This document shows, piece after piece, positions 37,038 through 47,499 of a DNA stretch of 64,000 nucleotides (position 1 is its first letter; the number at the start of each line of letters is the position of its first letter). The DNA lies in NCBI RefSeq assembly GCF_036046055.1, contig NZ_CP107939.1, forward strand, positions 4,836,001-4,900,000. Reading direction: 5' to 3'. A program made the translations under genes and the position numbers. This DNA comes from Nocardia sp. NBC_00403 (GTDB lineage Bacteria > Actinomycetota > Actinomycetes > Mycobacteriales > Mycobacteriaceae). The notes beneath the pieces were generated by a model. It did no database searches. It saw only the letters and a list, made by a program, of their open reading frames with translations, and was not told the DNA's origin.

Positions 37038-40000
37038 ATGCCGCTGCACATCCACCGTGCCGAGCGCTCCGACGCCCTGGCGGATTCGCTGGCTGCGATG
37101 CTGGCCGTGCCGCTGCCCGATCCGTTCGCCGCGGAGGTGGTCGCGGTGCCCGCCAAAGGGGTGGAGCGCTGGCTGACACAGCGGTTGTCGACGGTGCTCG
37201 GCGTCGGCGGATCGGCGCGGACCGATGGTGTCGCGGCGAATATCGAATTCCCGTCGCCTGCCGCGCTGGTCGCCGCGTCGCTTGCCGCAGCGAGCGGAGT
37301 GCGACCCGAGGACGATCCGTGGGCGTCCGAGCGTGTGGTGTGGACGTTGCTGCGGGTGATCGACGCGTCGCTGTCCGAACCGTGGTCGGCGGTGCTTGCC
37401 CGGCACCTGGGTGCCAACGATCCCGTCGGAGGCGAACATCGCGTGGGCCGCCGCTACGCCACCGCCGCGCACTTGGCCGCACTGTTCGACAGTTACGCCG
37501 CACAGCGCCCGGCGCTCATCACGGAGTGGGCGGCGGGTGCCGACACCGACGGCGCCGGCGATCCGGTGCCCGACGATCTGGTGTGGCAGCCGGCGCTGTG
37601 GCGCCGGTTGCGGGCCGAGGTCGGTGAGCTCAGCCCCGCCGAGCGTCTTGCGGCCGCGTGCGACCGGTTGCGTGCGCAGCCCGAACTGGTCGATCTTCCG
37701 GTCCGGCTGTCGCTGTTCGGCGTGACCAGGTTGCCGAGCGATCAGCTCGCGGTGCTGTCGGCACTGGCCGCCGGGCGCGACATTCATCTGTGGCTGGCCC
37801 ACCCCAGTCCGGCCATGTGGTCGCAACTGGCCGGGCGGCCGGCTGCCGTTGCCCGCGTCGACGATGTCGGCGCGACGGTCACTCGGCATCCGCTGCTGGC
37901 GGGGCTCGCACGCGACGTGCGTGAACTCCAGCAGCGGGTGGCCGGCGTCGTCGCCACCGATGTCCACCACCCGGAGGACACCGCACCACTGACATTATTG
38001 AGTGCGATGCAGGCCGGGATTCGTGATGATGTCTGGCCACCGACCTCGGGTCTCGGTGTCACCGGCGACGGCAGCATCCAGGTGCATGCGTGCCACGGCC
38101 CCGCACGTCAGGTGGAGGTGCTGCGGGAATGCTTGCTCGGGGTGTTCGCGTCCGATCCCACCTTGGAGCCGCGCGACGTGCTGATCATGTGCCCCGAAGT
38201 CGAGGCGTATGCGCCATTGGTTCGGGCCGCGTTCGGGCAGCGGACGTCGGGTTCGGGTGAGGCGGTTGTGGATTCGGCACATCCAGCGCACCGGTTGCGG
38301 GTGCGGCTCGCCGATCGCGGGCGCGGGGTCACCAATCCGCTGCTCGCGGTGATCGGGGTGCTGCTCGAACTGGCCGACGGGCGGGTGACGGTGACTCAGG
38401 TGCTGGACTTGGCCGCCTCCGAAACCGTCCGGCGCCGTTGCGGATTCGACGACGATGATATCGAGCGGTTGCGCGAGTGGGCGGCGGAATCGGGAGCGCG
38501 GTGGGGGATCGGGCAGCGGCAGCGGCAGGCGTTCGGGCTTGCCGACTTCGCGCAGAACACCCTCAACAGCGCGGTGGACCGGATCCTGCTCGGCGTCACC
38601 GCGGACGAATCATCGGAGGACTGGCTGGATCTGGCGCTGCCGCTGGACGACGTGGACAGCAACGACGTCGATCTCGCGGGCCGGTTCGCGGAATTCATCG
38701 ACCGGCTCGCCGTCTGTCTGCGCGACCTGCGCGGGCCTCGACCCGCCCACGAATGGGCGACGGTGCTCGGTCGCTGCCTCGATTTGCTCACCGATGTGCC
38801 CGACAGCCAGGCGTGGGTGCGTACCGAGGCGCGTCGCGAGCTGGCCGCCGCCACCGAGCATGCCGGCGGTGTGCCGCTGCGGCTGGCCGATATCGGCGTG
38901 CTGCTGGCCGGACGGCTCGCGGCCCGGCCGACGCGTGCCAATTTCCGCACCGGTGAGCTGACGGTCTGCACCTTGGTGCCGATGCGGTCGGTCCCGCACC
39001 GCGTTGTGGTGCTGCTCGGCCTGGACGATGAGGTGTTCCCGCGGACCAGCGGCGTCGACGGCGACGACGTGCTTGCCCGTAATCCACTACTCGGCGAACG
39101 GGATCCGCGCAGCGAAGACCGGCAGCTGCTGTTGGACGCGATCATGGCGGCACGCGAGCGGTTGCTGGTGTTCCACACCGGCGCCGACCCGGTTACCGGT
39201 GCGCACCGGCCCCCCGCGATTCCGGTTGCCGAACTGCTCGACGCGATTCGGGTGTATGTCGGCGCCGACGGCATGTCGTCAGTGGTGACCCGGCATCCAC
39301 TGCAGGCCTTCGATCGACGTAACTTTCTGGCGGAGCAGCCTTTCAGCTTCGACACGGTCGCCTTGGCCGGCGCGCAGGCCGCAGGCGGTGCCGCGCAGCC
39401 GCGCCCGGCGTTCCTCGCCGGACCGCTGCCTGCGGTCGATTTCACCGATGTCGCACTCGCGGACCTGATTTCGTTTGTCGAACACCCGATCCGCGCGTTC
39501 CTGTGGCAGCGTCTGGGCCTGCGCGTGCCCGAGCACGACGAGGACATCGCCGATCGGCTGCCCATCGAACTCGACGGACTCGCGAAATGGGAACTGGGCG
39601 AACGCCTGCTTGCCGCCCGGCTGACCGGCGCGGATCCGGCCGGTCTTCGTGCTGCGGAGTGGCGGCGCGGCACGCTGCCACCGTTCGGTTTCGGCGCCGC
39701 TGTTCTCGACGAGGTCGAGAACACCGTCGACAAACTGGTCCGCGCATCGCTGCCCGAATATCAGGGATCGGCGCGCGCTGTCGACATCGCGATCGATCTC
39801 GGCAACGGCCGCAGGCTCACCGGGACAGTGCCGGAGGTGCGTGGCGAAACCCTGGTCCGCACCACGTTCTCCCGGCTCGCACCGAAACACCGCATCGCTG
39901 CATGGGTGTCGCTGCTGGCACTGGCGGTCACCGAGGACCGCTCGTGGCACGCGGTGACCACCGGCCGCGGCCAATTCGGCCGCCCCGCATGGCGTTCCGT

Positions 40001-40382
40001 GCTCACCGCCCCCGACGCGCCTGCCGCGCTGACGGTGCTGCGAGAACTGGTGAAACTGCGCGACGCCGGCCTCACCGAACCTCTCCCGATCGCCCCGGGA
40101 GCCACCGCCGCCTACGCCGACCGCCGCTTCCGCGGCTCCACCGTCGAGGAAGCGTGTGCCGCCGCAGAACGCGAATTCAACGGCGGCCCCAACGGTCCGG
40201 GCCCCTTCGGCGACCACACCGACCGCCACCTCCGCTATGTCTGGGGACCCGCCCCCCGCCTCGAACACCTCACCGAAGCCCCCGAACCTCCCGGCGAACC
40301 CGGCGAAATCACCCGCTTCGGTGCCCTGGCCCGCCGTATGTGGGCACCGCTGCTGGCCGCCGAAAGCCAGGGCCAGCCGTGA
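37038..40382 (+). CDS. recC: RecBCD exonuclease V, gamma subunit
   Basis: 1114 residues from ATG 37038. N-terminal 'MPLHIHRAERSDALADSLAAMLAVPLPDPFAAEVVAVPAKGVERWLTQRL' and 'ADLISFVEHPIRAFLWQRLGLRV' are RecC signatures; helicase-like domains are present without a functional Walker A, as expected. RecC reads Chi and splits the duplex. It is first in a recC-recB-recD cluster on the same strand. Confidence 0.93.
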   Translation: MPLHIHRAERSDALADSLAAMLAVPLPDPFAAEVVAVPAKGVERWLTQRLSTVLGVGGSARTDGVAANIEFPSPAALVAASLAAASGVRPEDDPWASERVVWTLLRVIDASLSEPWSAVLARHLGANDPVGGEHRVGRRYATAAHLAALFDSYAAQRPALITEWAAGADTDGAGDPVPDDLVWQPALWRRLRAEVGELSPAERLAAACDRLRAQPELVDLPVRLSLFGVTRLPSDQLAVLSALAAGRDIHLWLAHPSPAMWSQLAGRPAAVARVDDVGATVTRHPLLAGLARDVRELQQRVAGVVATDVHHPEDTAPLTLLSAMQAGIRDDVWPPTSGLGVTGDGSIQVHACHGPARQVEVLRECLLGVFASDPTLEPRDVLIMCPEVEAYAPLVRAAFGQRTSGSGEAVVDSAHPAHRLRVRLADRGRGVTNPLLAVIGVLLELADGRVTVTQVLDLAASETVRRRCGFDDDDIERLREWAAESGARWGIGQRQRQAFGLADFAQNTLNSAVDRILLGVTADESSEDWLDLALPLDDVDSNDVDLAGRFAEFIDRLAVCLRDLRGPRPAHEWATVLGRCLDLLTDVPDSQAWVRTEARRELAAATEHAGGVPLRLADIGVLLAGRLAARPTRANFRTGELTVCTLVPMRSVPHRVVVLLGLDDEVFPRTSGVDGDDVLARNPLLGERDPRSEDRQLLLDAIMAARERLLVFHTGADPVTGAHRPPAIPVAELLDAIRVYVGADGMSSVVTRHPLQAFDRRNFLAEQPFSFDTVALAGAQAAGGAAQPRPAFLAGPLPAVDFTDVALADLISFVEHPIRAFLWQRLGLRVPEHDEDIADRLPIELDGLAKWELGERLLAARLTGADPAGLRAAEWRRGTLPPFGFGAAVLDEVENTVDKLVRASLPEYQGSARAVDIAIDLGNGRRLTGTVPEVRGETLVRTTFSRLAPKHRIAAWVSLLALAVTEDRSWHAVTTGRGQFGRPAWRSVLTAPDAPAALTVLRELVKLRDAGLTEPLPIAPGATAAYADRRFRGSTVEEACAAAEREFNGGPNGPGPFGDHTDRHLRYVWGPAPRLEHLTEAPEPPGEPGEITRFGALARRMWAPLLAAESQGQP

Positions 40383-40554
40383 CCCTGGTCCTCGTTTCGC
40401 ATCATGGGGTGGCATGTTTTCCGGGGGTTGTCGGCGTGGCATGTCGGGGGAGCGGGGCCGGGCGGGTGACGATGGTGGCGAATCCTGGGTGGCCGGGTGG
40501 TAGCCGAGGTTCGGATACGCGACCGTCGGGGTCGTTGTCGGACAGCGGAAGTGG

Positions 40555-43500
40555 GTGGTGGGCGTGACCGTTCAGGACACGGCGTTCGCCATCCCGGAGA
40601 TGGCGGCAGCCGACCGGTTCGATCCGAATGGGCCGTTGCCGACCGGTACCACGGTGTTGGAGGCGAGTGCGGGGACCGGTAAGACACACGCGATCGTCGG
40701 TCTCGCGGTGCGGTATGTGGCGGAGGCCGGGATCGATGTCTCGCAGCTGTTGCTGGTGACGTTCAGTCGGGCTGCGACGCAGGAGCTTCGGGAACGCACC
40801 CGGGATCGGTTCGTAGCGGTTGCCGCGGCGCTGGCCGATCCAGAGCGGGCGCGGACGCACTCCGATGAGCTGATTCGCCTTGTTGCCCAGGCAGATTCGA
40901 GTGAGGTGGGCACACGTCGCAATCGATTGCTCACGGCGCTCTCGGATTTCGATGCGGGGACCATCGCCACGACGCACAGCTTCTGCCAGCGCATGCTGGA
41001 CGAGCTCGGGTTGGCCGGTGAGCACGACCCCGGTTCGCGTCTGGTGGAGACCGTCGACGACCTGGTGGGGACCGTCGCCGACGATCTGTTCCTGAACCGG
41101 TACGCCCGCGCCGAACCGCCGTTCTCCTTGAAGGAGGCGCACACGCTGGCGCTGGCCGCCGTCGGCGACCGGCACGCGGTGCTCGTCCCGAAGGGCGACG
41201 GCGCCGCGGGGGAGCGGGTCGGCTTCGCGACCGCTGTCCGCGCCGAGACCGAACGCCGAAAGCGCCTGGCCGGTCTGCGCGATTTCGACGATCTACTGGT
41301 GCTGCTGCACGACGTCCTCGCCGATCCCACGCACGGTCCGCGCGCCTGCCGCCGCATTCGCAATCGCTATCGAGTCGCCCTCGTCGACGAGTTCCAGGAC
41401 ACCGACCCGCTGCAATGGGACATCCTGCGCCTCGCCTTCCACGGCCACTCGACCCTGGTTCTGGTCGGCGACCCCAAACAGGCCATCTACGCCTTCCGTG
41501 GCGCGGAGGTGCTCAGCTATCTCGACGCCGTCCAACACGCCGACACCCGTAAAGAACTCACCACCAACTGGCGCAGCGACGCAGGCCTACTGGCGGCCCT
41601 CGATCACCTGCACGGCGGAGCGGCGTTGGGCCACAAGGAAATCGCCGTCTACCCGGTGGCCGCCACCCGGCCGTGGTCCCGGCTGTCGGGCCCCGGAGAT
41701 CTCATCACACCGTTGCGTCTGCGCTGTTTGCCCCGCACCGGTGCAGGGCCACTGAACAAGTCGGGCTTCCCTGCCGTCGGCCGCATGCGCGCCAAGGTCG
41801 CCGAAGACTTGGCAGCCGACATCGTCGGGCTGCTGGAATCGGGGGTCCTGGTCGAAGTGCAGGCAGGACCACCAGCCGCGGCCAACTCGCGCGGCGCGAG
41901 TGCCACGGTCGAACCGAGCGCCGCCGCTGGTATCACCTCGGATGGCGCGGTCGGCGTTCCAGGCGTGGTGCGCAGGCCGATCGGGCCCGGCGACATTGCG
42001 GTGCTGGTGCGCACCAGGTCTCAGATCGATGTGGTGCGGGCGGCTCTGGATCGTGTGGGAGTCGCTTCCGTTCTCGCAGGCGGCACCAGTGTGTTCGCGA
42101 CGAGCAGCGCCACCGATTGGCTCTGGTTGCTGCGTGCGCTCGAACAGCCACATCGGTCCGATCGGGTGCGGTTGGCCGCGTGCACACCTCTGCTCGGGAT
42201 TACTGCCGTCGAAATCGACAGCGGCGGAGCCGATCTGGTGGGTCGGATCAGTTCGCAGCTGCGTGAGTCTGCGCGGTTGTTCGTGCGGGCCGGTTTCGCA
42301 GCGGTGTTCGAGAAGCTGTCCGCCGAAGCGAATCTGGCACCGCGACTGCTGACGATCGAGAACGGCGAGCGGCAGCTGACCGATCTGCGGCACATCGCGC
42401 AGTTGCTCGATCAGGTGGCGTTGACCGAAGGCCTCGGGTTGACAGCGCTGACCCGCTGGCTTGCCGACCGGGTGCGCGATCCCGCGTCCGGGTCGGTGGC
42501 CGATCGCAGCCGCAGGCTCGATCGGGATGCGGCGGCGGTGCAGATCGCCACGGTGCATGCAAGCAAGGGCCTCGAATTCCCCATCGTCTACCTGCCCTTC
42601 GCGTGGGACAACGCGAAGAACCCTTATCCGGCGACCCTGCTGTATCACGACGACCACGGCGCCCGCGTGCTGGATGTCGGCGGCCAGGACGCCGCCGGGT
42701 ACGCCGAACGCAAGCTGCGCAGTGAGACCGAGGAAGCGGGTGAGGAACTGCGCCTGCTGTATGTCGCCCTCACCCGGGCGATGTGCCAGATCGTCACCTG
42801 GTGGGCTCCGGCGATCACCACGGCGGCTTCGCCGTTGCACCGGATGATCCTCGGCCGCCCCGACGGCGGCGATATTGTTCCCGGCCGCGCCGCCGTGCCC
42901 GCGGATGCTGCTGCGGTACAACTGCTTTCGGCATGGGGTGCGGGCTCGGCCGCGGCGATTTCGGTGACGGGTGTCGAAGGGTTCGACGCCGTCGAGATCC
43001 GGCGGGTGCGCAGCGAATCCGCGACCGGAGCGCTTGCGGCCGCGCAGTTTTCCCGCGTTATGGATCAGCAATGGCGGCGCACCTCGTACTCGGCGTTGAC
43101 CGCAGGCGCCCACGATGCGGCTGTCGCAGAGTCCGAACCCGAGGACGAGCGAGGTCCGGCCGACGAACCGAGCGCACCGGTGCTGGAGGAGACCGACCCG
43201 CCGGTAGCGGGGGTCGCGTCGCTGATGAACGCCCTGCCCTACGGAGCAGAGTTCGGCACCCTCGTGCACGGCGTACTCGAGCTGATCGATACCGACGCGG
43301 CTGACCTGGCCACCGAGGTGCACAGTCGCTGCCGTGCGGCGACCGAGGAATTGATGGCAGAGGCGGATCCCGAAATCCTGGGTACCGCATTGCTGGCGGT
43401 GCTGCGCACGCCACTCGGATTCGGTTGTCTTGCCGACATCTGCGGACCAGACAAGCTGAACGAGCTCGAATTCGAGCTTCCCTTGTCCGGCGGCGACGCC

Positions 43501-44016
43501 CCCTGCGCGCACGCGGCTACGCTGGGTCGCATCGCCGACCTGCTGCGTGAGCACCTTCCGTCCGATGACGACTTCGGCTCCTACGCAGACCAATTGGCAG
43601 CACTGGACGACGTCCCCCTGCGCGGCTACCTCACCGGCAGCATCGACGCTGTGCTGCGCGTCACCGAATCACCTGGCGCCGAACCGCGATTCGTCATCGT
43701 CGACTACAAAACCAACCGCCTCGGCTCCGGCGACCTCACCGTCGATCATTACACCCACGACCGGATGGCCGCGGAAATGCTGCGCTCCCACTACCCCCTG
43801 CAGGCGCTGCTCTATTCGGCAGCGCTGCACCGCTACCTACGCTGGCGCTTGCCCACCTACGACCCGGTCCACCATCTCGGCGGCGCCCGCTACCTCTTCG
43901 TCCGCGGCATGATCGGCCCCGAAACCCCCTCGGGTTGCGGCGTCTTCGACTGGAACCCACCGACCGAACTGATCATCGCCCTCTCCGCTCTGCTCGCCGG
44001 CGAGTCCGGCCGATGA
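40555..44016 (+). CDS. recB: RecBCD exonuclease V, beta subunit (helicase-nuclease)
   Basis: 1153 residues from GTG 40555; GTG 40564 is also possible. UvrD-type helicase: Walker A 'LEASAGTGKTHAI', 'LVDEFQDTDPLQWDIL', 'GDPKQAIYAFRGAE', 'TVHASKGLEFPIVYLP', 'LLYVALTRA'. C-terminal RecB nuclease: 'GTLVHGVLE', 'RFVIVDYKTNRLG' and 'YPLQALLYSAALHRYLRWRLP' carry the metal-binding and catalytic residues, so it should be active. A 172-base gap separates it from recC. Confidence 0.95.
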   Translation: MVGVTVQDTAFAIPEMAAADRFDPNGPLPTGTTVLEASAGTGKTHAIVGLAVRYVAEAGIDVSQLLLVTFSRAATQELRERTRDRFVAVAAALADPERARTHSDELIRLVAQADSSEVGTRRNRLLTALSDFDAGTIATTHSFCQRMLDELGLAGEHDPGSRLVETVDDLVGTVADDLFLNRYARAEPPFSLKEAHTLALAAVGDRHAVLVPKGDGAAGERVGFATAVRAETERRKRLAGLRDFDDLLVLLHDVLADPTHGPRACRRIRNRYRVALVDEFQDTDPLQWDILRLAFHGHSTLVLVGDPKQAIYAFRGAEVLSYLDAVQHADTRKELTTNWRSDAGLLAALDHLHGGAALGHKEIAVYPVAATRPWSRLSGPGDLITPLRLRCLPRTGAGPLNKSGFPAVGRMRAKVAEDLAADIVGLLESGVLVEVQAGPPAAANSRGASATVEPSAAAGITSDGAVGVPGVVRRPIGPGDIAVLVRTRSQIDVVRAALDRVGVASVLAGGTSVFATSSATDWLWLLRALEQPHRSDRVRLAACTPLLGITAVEIDSGGADLVGRISSQLRESARLFVRAGFAAVFEKLSAEANLAPRLLTIENGERQLTDLRHIAQLLDQVALTEGLGLTALTRWLADRVRDPASGSVADRSRRLDRDAAAVQIATVHASKGLEFPIVYLPFAWDNAKNPYPATLLYHDDHGARVLDVGGQDAAGYAERKLRSETEEAGEELRLLYVALTRAMCQIVTWWAPAITTAASPLHRMILGRPDGGDIVPGRAAVPADAAAVQLLSAWGAGSAAAISVTGVEGFDAVEIRRVRSESATGALAAAQFSRVMDQQWRRTSYSALTAGAHDAAVAESEPEDERGPADEPSAPVLEETDPPVAGVASLMNALPYGAEFGTLVHGVLELIDTDAADLATEVHSRCRAATEELMAEADPEILGTALLAVLRTPLGFGCLADICGPDKLNELEFELPLSGGDAPCAHAATLGRIADLLREHLPSDDDFGSYADQLAALDDVPLRGYLTGSIDAVLRVTESPGAEPRFVIVDYKTNRLGSGDLTVDHYTHDRMAAEMLRSHYPLQALLYSAALHRYLRWRLPTYDPVHHLGGARYLFVRGMIGPETPSGCGVFDWNPPTELIIALSALLAGESGR

Positions 44017-44314
44017 GGGCGACTACCGTCCATTGCACGCGATGGGACTCCGCACCCGCCAATTCGTGGGTGACCGGTTGCGAGGAGCGCGACCGCTCGG
44101 CGCCGCCCACCCCGCCCTCTACGCAAGTGGCTGTCCCGCAGGCGAATTCGCAGATGGCGATTCAATGGGCGCGCGGCCACTTCGTGTGGGTAGGCGCGGT
44201 GCAGATGTGTGCGGCTGTCGTACGTGCGCAGGTGGATGCTCCGTGTACGGATTCGTCGGCGGTATTGCGCACTGAGTGCGACCGCCCGGCGATGTCGAAG
44301 GGGAAGGCGGGGCG

Positions 44315-46228
44315 ATGACATCGATTCAGTTGGCGCAGCGGGGGACCGGGTTGTTGCGGACCTTCAATGAAGCGGGGGTGCTTTCGGCGGCCGACGTGCA
44401 CGTGGCGCTGCGGTTGGGACGGATGGGGCGGGAGTCGTCGGAGGAGGTGTTGTTCGCAGCGGCGCTCGCGGTGCGGGCGGTGCGGTCCGGGTCGGTGTGT
44501 CTGGAGTTGCATCGGATGCGGGAGATCGGCGTGGATGCCGACGAAACCTGGGATGCCGGAGCGGGTGTCGATCCCGCGACGTTGCCGTGGCCTGAGATCG
44601 ATTCCGTTGTCGCGGCGTTGCGGGTGAGTCCGCTGGTGTGCGGTGGACCGGCGGGTCCGTTGCAGCCCTTGCGGCTTGTCGACGCGCAGCGCAGCAGCGA
44701 TGTGGGTCCGCTGTTGTACCTGGACCGGTATTACCAGCAGGAGCAGACCATTCGGCGGGTGCTCACCGAGCGTTCGAGTGATCATCCGGTCGTCGATCCG
44801 GCCATCGTGCGGCGTGAGCTGGACCGACTCTTCGAGCTGTCGGTCGGTGCGGCCCCGGACCGGCAGCGGTTGGCCGCTGCGCTCGCCGCGACGCACTGGA
44901 CGACCGTGGTCGCGGGCGGGCCCGGCACCGGCAAGACCCACACCATCGCCAGGATCCTGGCGTTGCTCGATGCACATCAGCGGGCGAATCCGAAACTGCC
45001 CGCGCTCCGGATCGCCATGGCAGCACCCACCGGCAAAGCGGCTGCGCGCCTGCAGGAAGCGGTGCGCGAGCAGGCCGACGCGCTCGACCTGCCGGAACTC
45101 ACCGCCGCCACCCTGCACCGGCTGCTGGGCTGGCAGCGCGGCCGCACCACCAGGTTCCGGTTTCACGAATTCAACCGGCTGCCCTACGACGTGATCGTCG
45201 TCGACGAGACCTCGATGGTGTCACTGACGATGATGAGCAGACTGCTTGCCGCGCTGCGCCCGGATACCAGGCTGGTGCTGGTGGGCGACCCGGATCAGCT
45301 CGCCTCGGTCGATGCGGGCGCCGTCCTCGCCGACTTGGTGGCGGGACCCGTTGTCGGCGAACCGAATCCGGTACTGGACACGGTGCTCGGCACGGATTCG
45401 CTGGAATCCACTGCGGCCGAGGATAATCCGGAAGCGCTGACCAGCCTGGAGCGAACCCGGCTGCAGGGCGGCATCGTGCGCCTGACCCGTGGTCGCCGCT
45501 TCGGTGGAAAGATCGCCGAACTCGCCGTCGCGATCCGCGCGGGCGACGCCGACACAGCGCTCGAGTTGTTGCGTGCGGGCGGCCGGGAACTCTCGCTGAG
45601 TGCACCCGACAACACGGCGGCGGTCCGCGCCGATATAGTCCGGGCCGCACGAGAGGTCACCGCGGCCGCACTCGACGGTGACGCGGCGGGCGCACTGCAG
45701 GCCCTCGAATCCCATCGACTCCTGTGCGCGCACCGACAAGGCCCGTTCGGTGTCGAACGCTGGGACCGCATGGCCGCCGAATGGGCAGCCGGGGGCGGCG
45801 CGGGTCCCGACACCTATCAGGCTCCCTGGTATCCCGGGCAGCCCCTGCTGGTCACCGCCAACGACCACGAGGCTCGCATCTACAACGGCGACACCGGCGT
45901 GATCGTCCGCATGCCCGACGGTTCCCTGCGCGCGGCACTGCAACGCGGCAGCGAGCCCTACCTCGTGCACCCCACGCAATTCCCGGCGGTGGTGACGGTC
46001 TTCGCCATGACCATCCACCGCAGCCAGGGCAGCCAGTACGACACGGTCTCGGTCGTGCTGCCCGAACCCGAATCCACCCTGCTGACCAGGGAACTGCTGT
46101 ACACGGCCGTGACCAGGGCCCGCCAACACGTGCGGATCATCGGCACCGACGACTCCATTCGCGCCGGTATCGCCCGCCGCGTGCTGCGCGCCAGCGGTCT
46201 CTCGCGCAGTTCCGTGGTGCCCGCATGA
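44315..46228 (+). CDS. recD: RecBCD exonuclease V, alpha subunit (5'-3' helicase)
   Basis: 637 residues from ATG 44315, with AAGGGGAAGG upstream. Walker A 'VVAGGPGTGKTHTIARIL', 'IVVDETSMVS', 'LVLVGDPDQLASVDAGAVLADL' and the C-terminal 'FAMTIHRSQGSQYDTVSVVLPE' with 'LLYTAVTRAR' are standard RecD motifs. The 298 bases between recB and recD contain no convincing gene. RecD completes the ATP-driven double-strand-break resection complex. Confidence 0.95.
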   Translation: MTSIQLAQRGTGLLRTFNEAGVLSAADVHVALRLGRMGRESSEEVLFAAALAVRAVRSGSVCLELHRMREIGVDADETWDAGAGVDPATLPWPEIDSVVAALRVSPLVCGGPAGPLQPLRLVDAQRSSDVGPLLYLDRYYQQEQTIRRVLTERSSDHPVVDPAIVRRELDRLFELSVGAAPDRQRLAAALAATHWTTVVAGGPGTGKTHTIARILALLDAHQRANPKLPALRIAMAAPTGKAAARLQEAVREQADALDLPELTAATLHRLLGWQRGRTTRFRFHEFNRLPYDVIVVDETSMVSLTMMSRLLAALRPDTRLVLVGDPDQLASVDAGAVLADLVAGPVVGEPNPVLDTVLGTDSLESTAAEDNPEALTSLERTRLQGGIVRLTRGRRFGGKIAELAVAIRAGDADTALELLRAGGRELSLSAPDNTAAVRADIVRAAREVTAAALDGDAAGALQALESHRLLCAHRQGPFGVERWDRMAAEWAAGGGAGPDTYQAPWYPGQPLLVTANDHEARIYNGDTGVIVRMPDGSLRAALQRGSEPYLVHPTQFPAVVTVFAMTIHRSQGSQYDTVSVVLPEPESTLLTRELLYTAVTRARQHVRIIGTDDSIRAGIARRVLRASGLSRSSVVPA

Positions 46229-46301
46229 TCGTCCGCGGGGGCATCCGTGAGCTCCTGACCTCGGAATCTCACGCTTTCCCACCGGCCACCGTCTACCCAG
46301 T

Positions 46302-46781
46302 GTGAGTTTGCCTCCGTTCGAGGAAGTCGTAGCCGAATACGGCCCGATGGTGTTGCGCGTGTGTCGGGCGGTCCTCGGTCCGACCGATGCCGCCGACGCA
46401 TGGTCGGAGACCTTCCTGTCGGCATTGCGTGCCTATCCTGACCTCGACCCGGGGACGAACATCGAGGCGTGGCTGGTCACCGTCGCGCATCGGCGCGCCA
46501 TCGATGTCGGGCGAGCGCTGGCCCGCGCGCCAGTCCCGGCCGACACTCTGCCCGAGCGCCCGGCCCCCAACGCCGACCCGGCCGGTTACGACCCCGATCT
46601 GTGGGCCGCACTCGCGGCGCTGCCGACCAAGCAGCGCCAAGCAGTCGCCTACCACTACCTGGCAGGCCTGCCGCACGCCGAAATCGCCCAGCTGCTGGGC
46701 AATTCCACCGACGCAGCTCGCCGCGCCGCCGCCGACGGGCTGAAATCCTTACGCAAGCTCTACCCGAAGGATCGATCATGA
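46302..46781 (+). CDS. Small sigma-70-family (ECF-like) sigma factor
   Basis: 159 residues, GTG start at 46302. Region 2 is 'YGPMVLRVCRAVLGPTDAADAWSETFLSALRAYPDL..NIEAWLVTVAHRRAIDVGR' and region 4 is 'WAALAALPTKQRQAVAYHYLAGLPHAEIAQLLGNSTDAARRAAADGLKSLRK'. No anti-sigma gene is adjacent. The stop overlaps the ogt start (ATGA), so the sigma factor is translationally coupled to a DNA alkyltransferase. Confidence 0.88.
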   Translation: MSLPPFEEVVAEYGPMVLRVCRAVLGPTDAADAWSETFLSALRAYPDLDPGTNIEAWLVTVAHRRAIDVGRALARAPVPADTLPERPAPNADPAGYDPDLWAALAALPTKQRQAVAYHYLAGLPHAEIAQLLGNSTDAARRAAADGLKSLRKLYPKDRS

Positions 46782-47392
46782 TGGCCACCATCGACCGCGG
46801 GGACCCCCTCTTCGACGGGCTGACCCCCGGCAGCGCCGACCTCCTGTCCGCCTTGCATCGTCGCCTGGCGGCCGAGGCGCAGTCCGCCGGCCTGCTCGAC
46901 GTCGCCTACCGCACACTCGACACACCCGTCGGCACTCTGCTGCTCGCGGCTACCCCCGCAGGCCTGGTCCGCGTCGCCTATCCGAACGAGGACCACGACA
47001 CCGTCCTCGCTACCCTCGCCGAGCGAGTCAGTCCACGAGTCCTCGCCGCACCCACGCGCCTGGACGCCGCGGCAAGGGAGATCGACGAGTACTTCACCGG
47101 CGCCCGAACACAATTCGACCTCACGCTCGACCTACAGCTCACCGGCGGCTTCCGTCGTCAGGTCATCCAGCACCTGCGAGACATCGGTTACGGCCGTCGT
47201 GAAAGCTATGCCGCCGTTGCCGCCGCCGTCGGCAACCCGCGCGCTGTCCGGGCCGTCGGCTCCGCCTGCGCGCACAATCCCCTCCCGGTGGTCATCCCGT
47301 GCCACCGCGTCGTGCGCAGCGACGGCACCATCGGGCAGTACGTCGGCGGCACCGCAGCCAAGAACACCCTGCTCAGCCTCGAAGCAGCATAG
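46778..47392 (+). CDS. ogt: Methylated-DNA--protein-cysteine S-methyltransferase
   Basis: 204 residues from ATG 46778, overlapping the sigma stop by four bases, with GAAGGA upstream. The active-site IPCHRV is intact in 'NPLPVVIPCHRVVRSDGTIGQYVGG', and the HTH region is 'YAAVAAAVGNPRAVRAVGSACAHNP'. It transfers alkyl groups from O6-alkylguanine to its own cysteine in one suicidal turnover. It has an N-terminal extension of ~40 residues relative to minimal Ogt. Confidence 0.95.
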   Translation: MMATIDRGDPLFDGLTPGSADLLSALHRRLAAEAQSAGLLDVAYRTLDTPVGTLLLAATPAGLVRVAYPNEDHDTVLATLAERVSPRVLAAPTRLDAAAREIDEYFTGARTQFDLTLDLQLTGGFRRQVIQHLRDIGYGRRESYAAVAAAVGNPRAVRAVGSACAHNPLPVVIPCHRVVRSDGTIGQYVGGTAAKNTLLSLEAA

Positions 47393-47499
47393 GTCGTCGA
47401 GCGTCGGCCTCGGACGTCCGTGCCAGTGCCGAGTTCGGTCGACCGGTGGACGCCCGACGGACCGCGTAGGGGCGTCGTGCAGAAAAGAAGGAGAATTCG

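Noticed and set aside
36808..37503. Upstream extension of the minus-strand frame ending at 36601, overlapping recC
   Set aside because: The extension is Arg/Pro/Ser-rich shadow of recC; only the terminal ~68 residues look plausible as a gene.
44033..44275. 80-codon frame between recB and recD
   Set aside because: Gly/Arg-rich translation with no ribosome binding site or family resemblance; likely chance.
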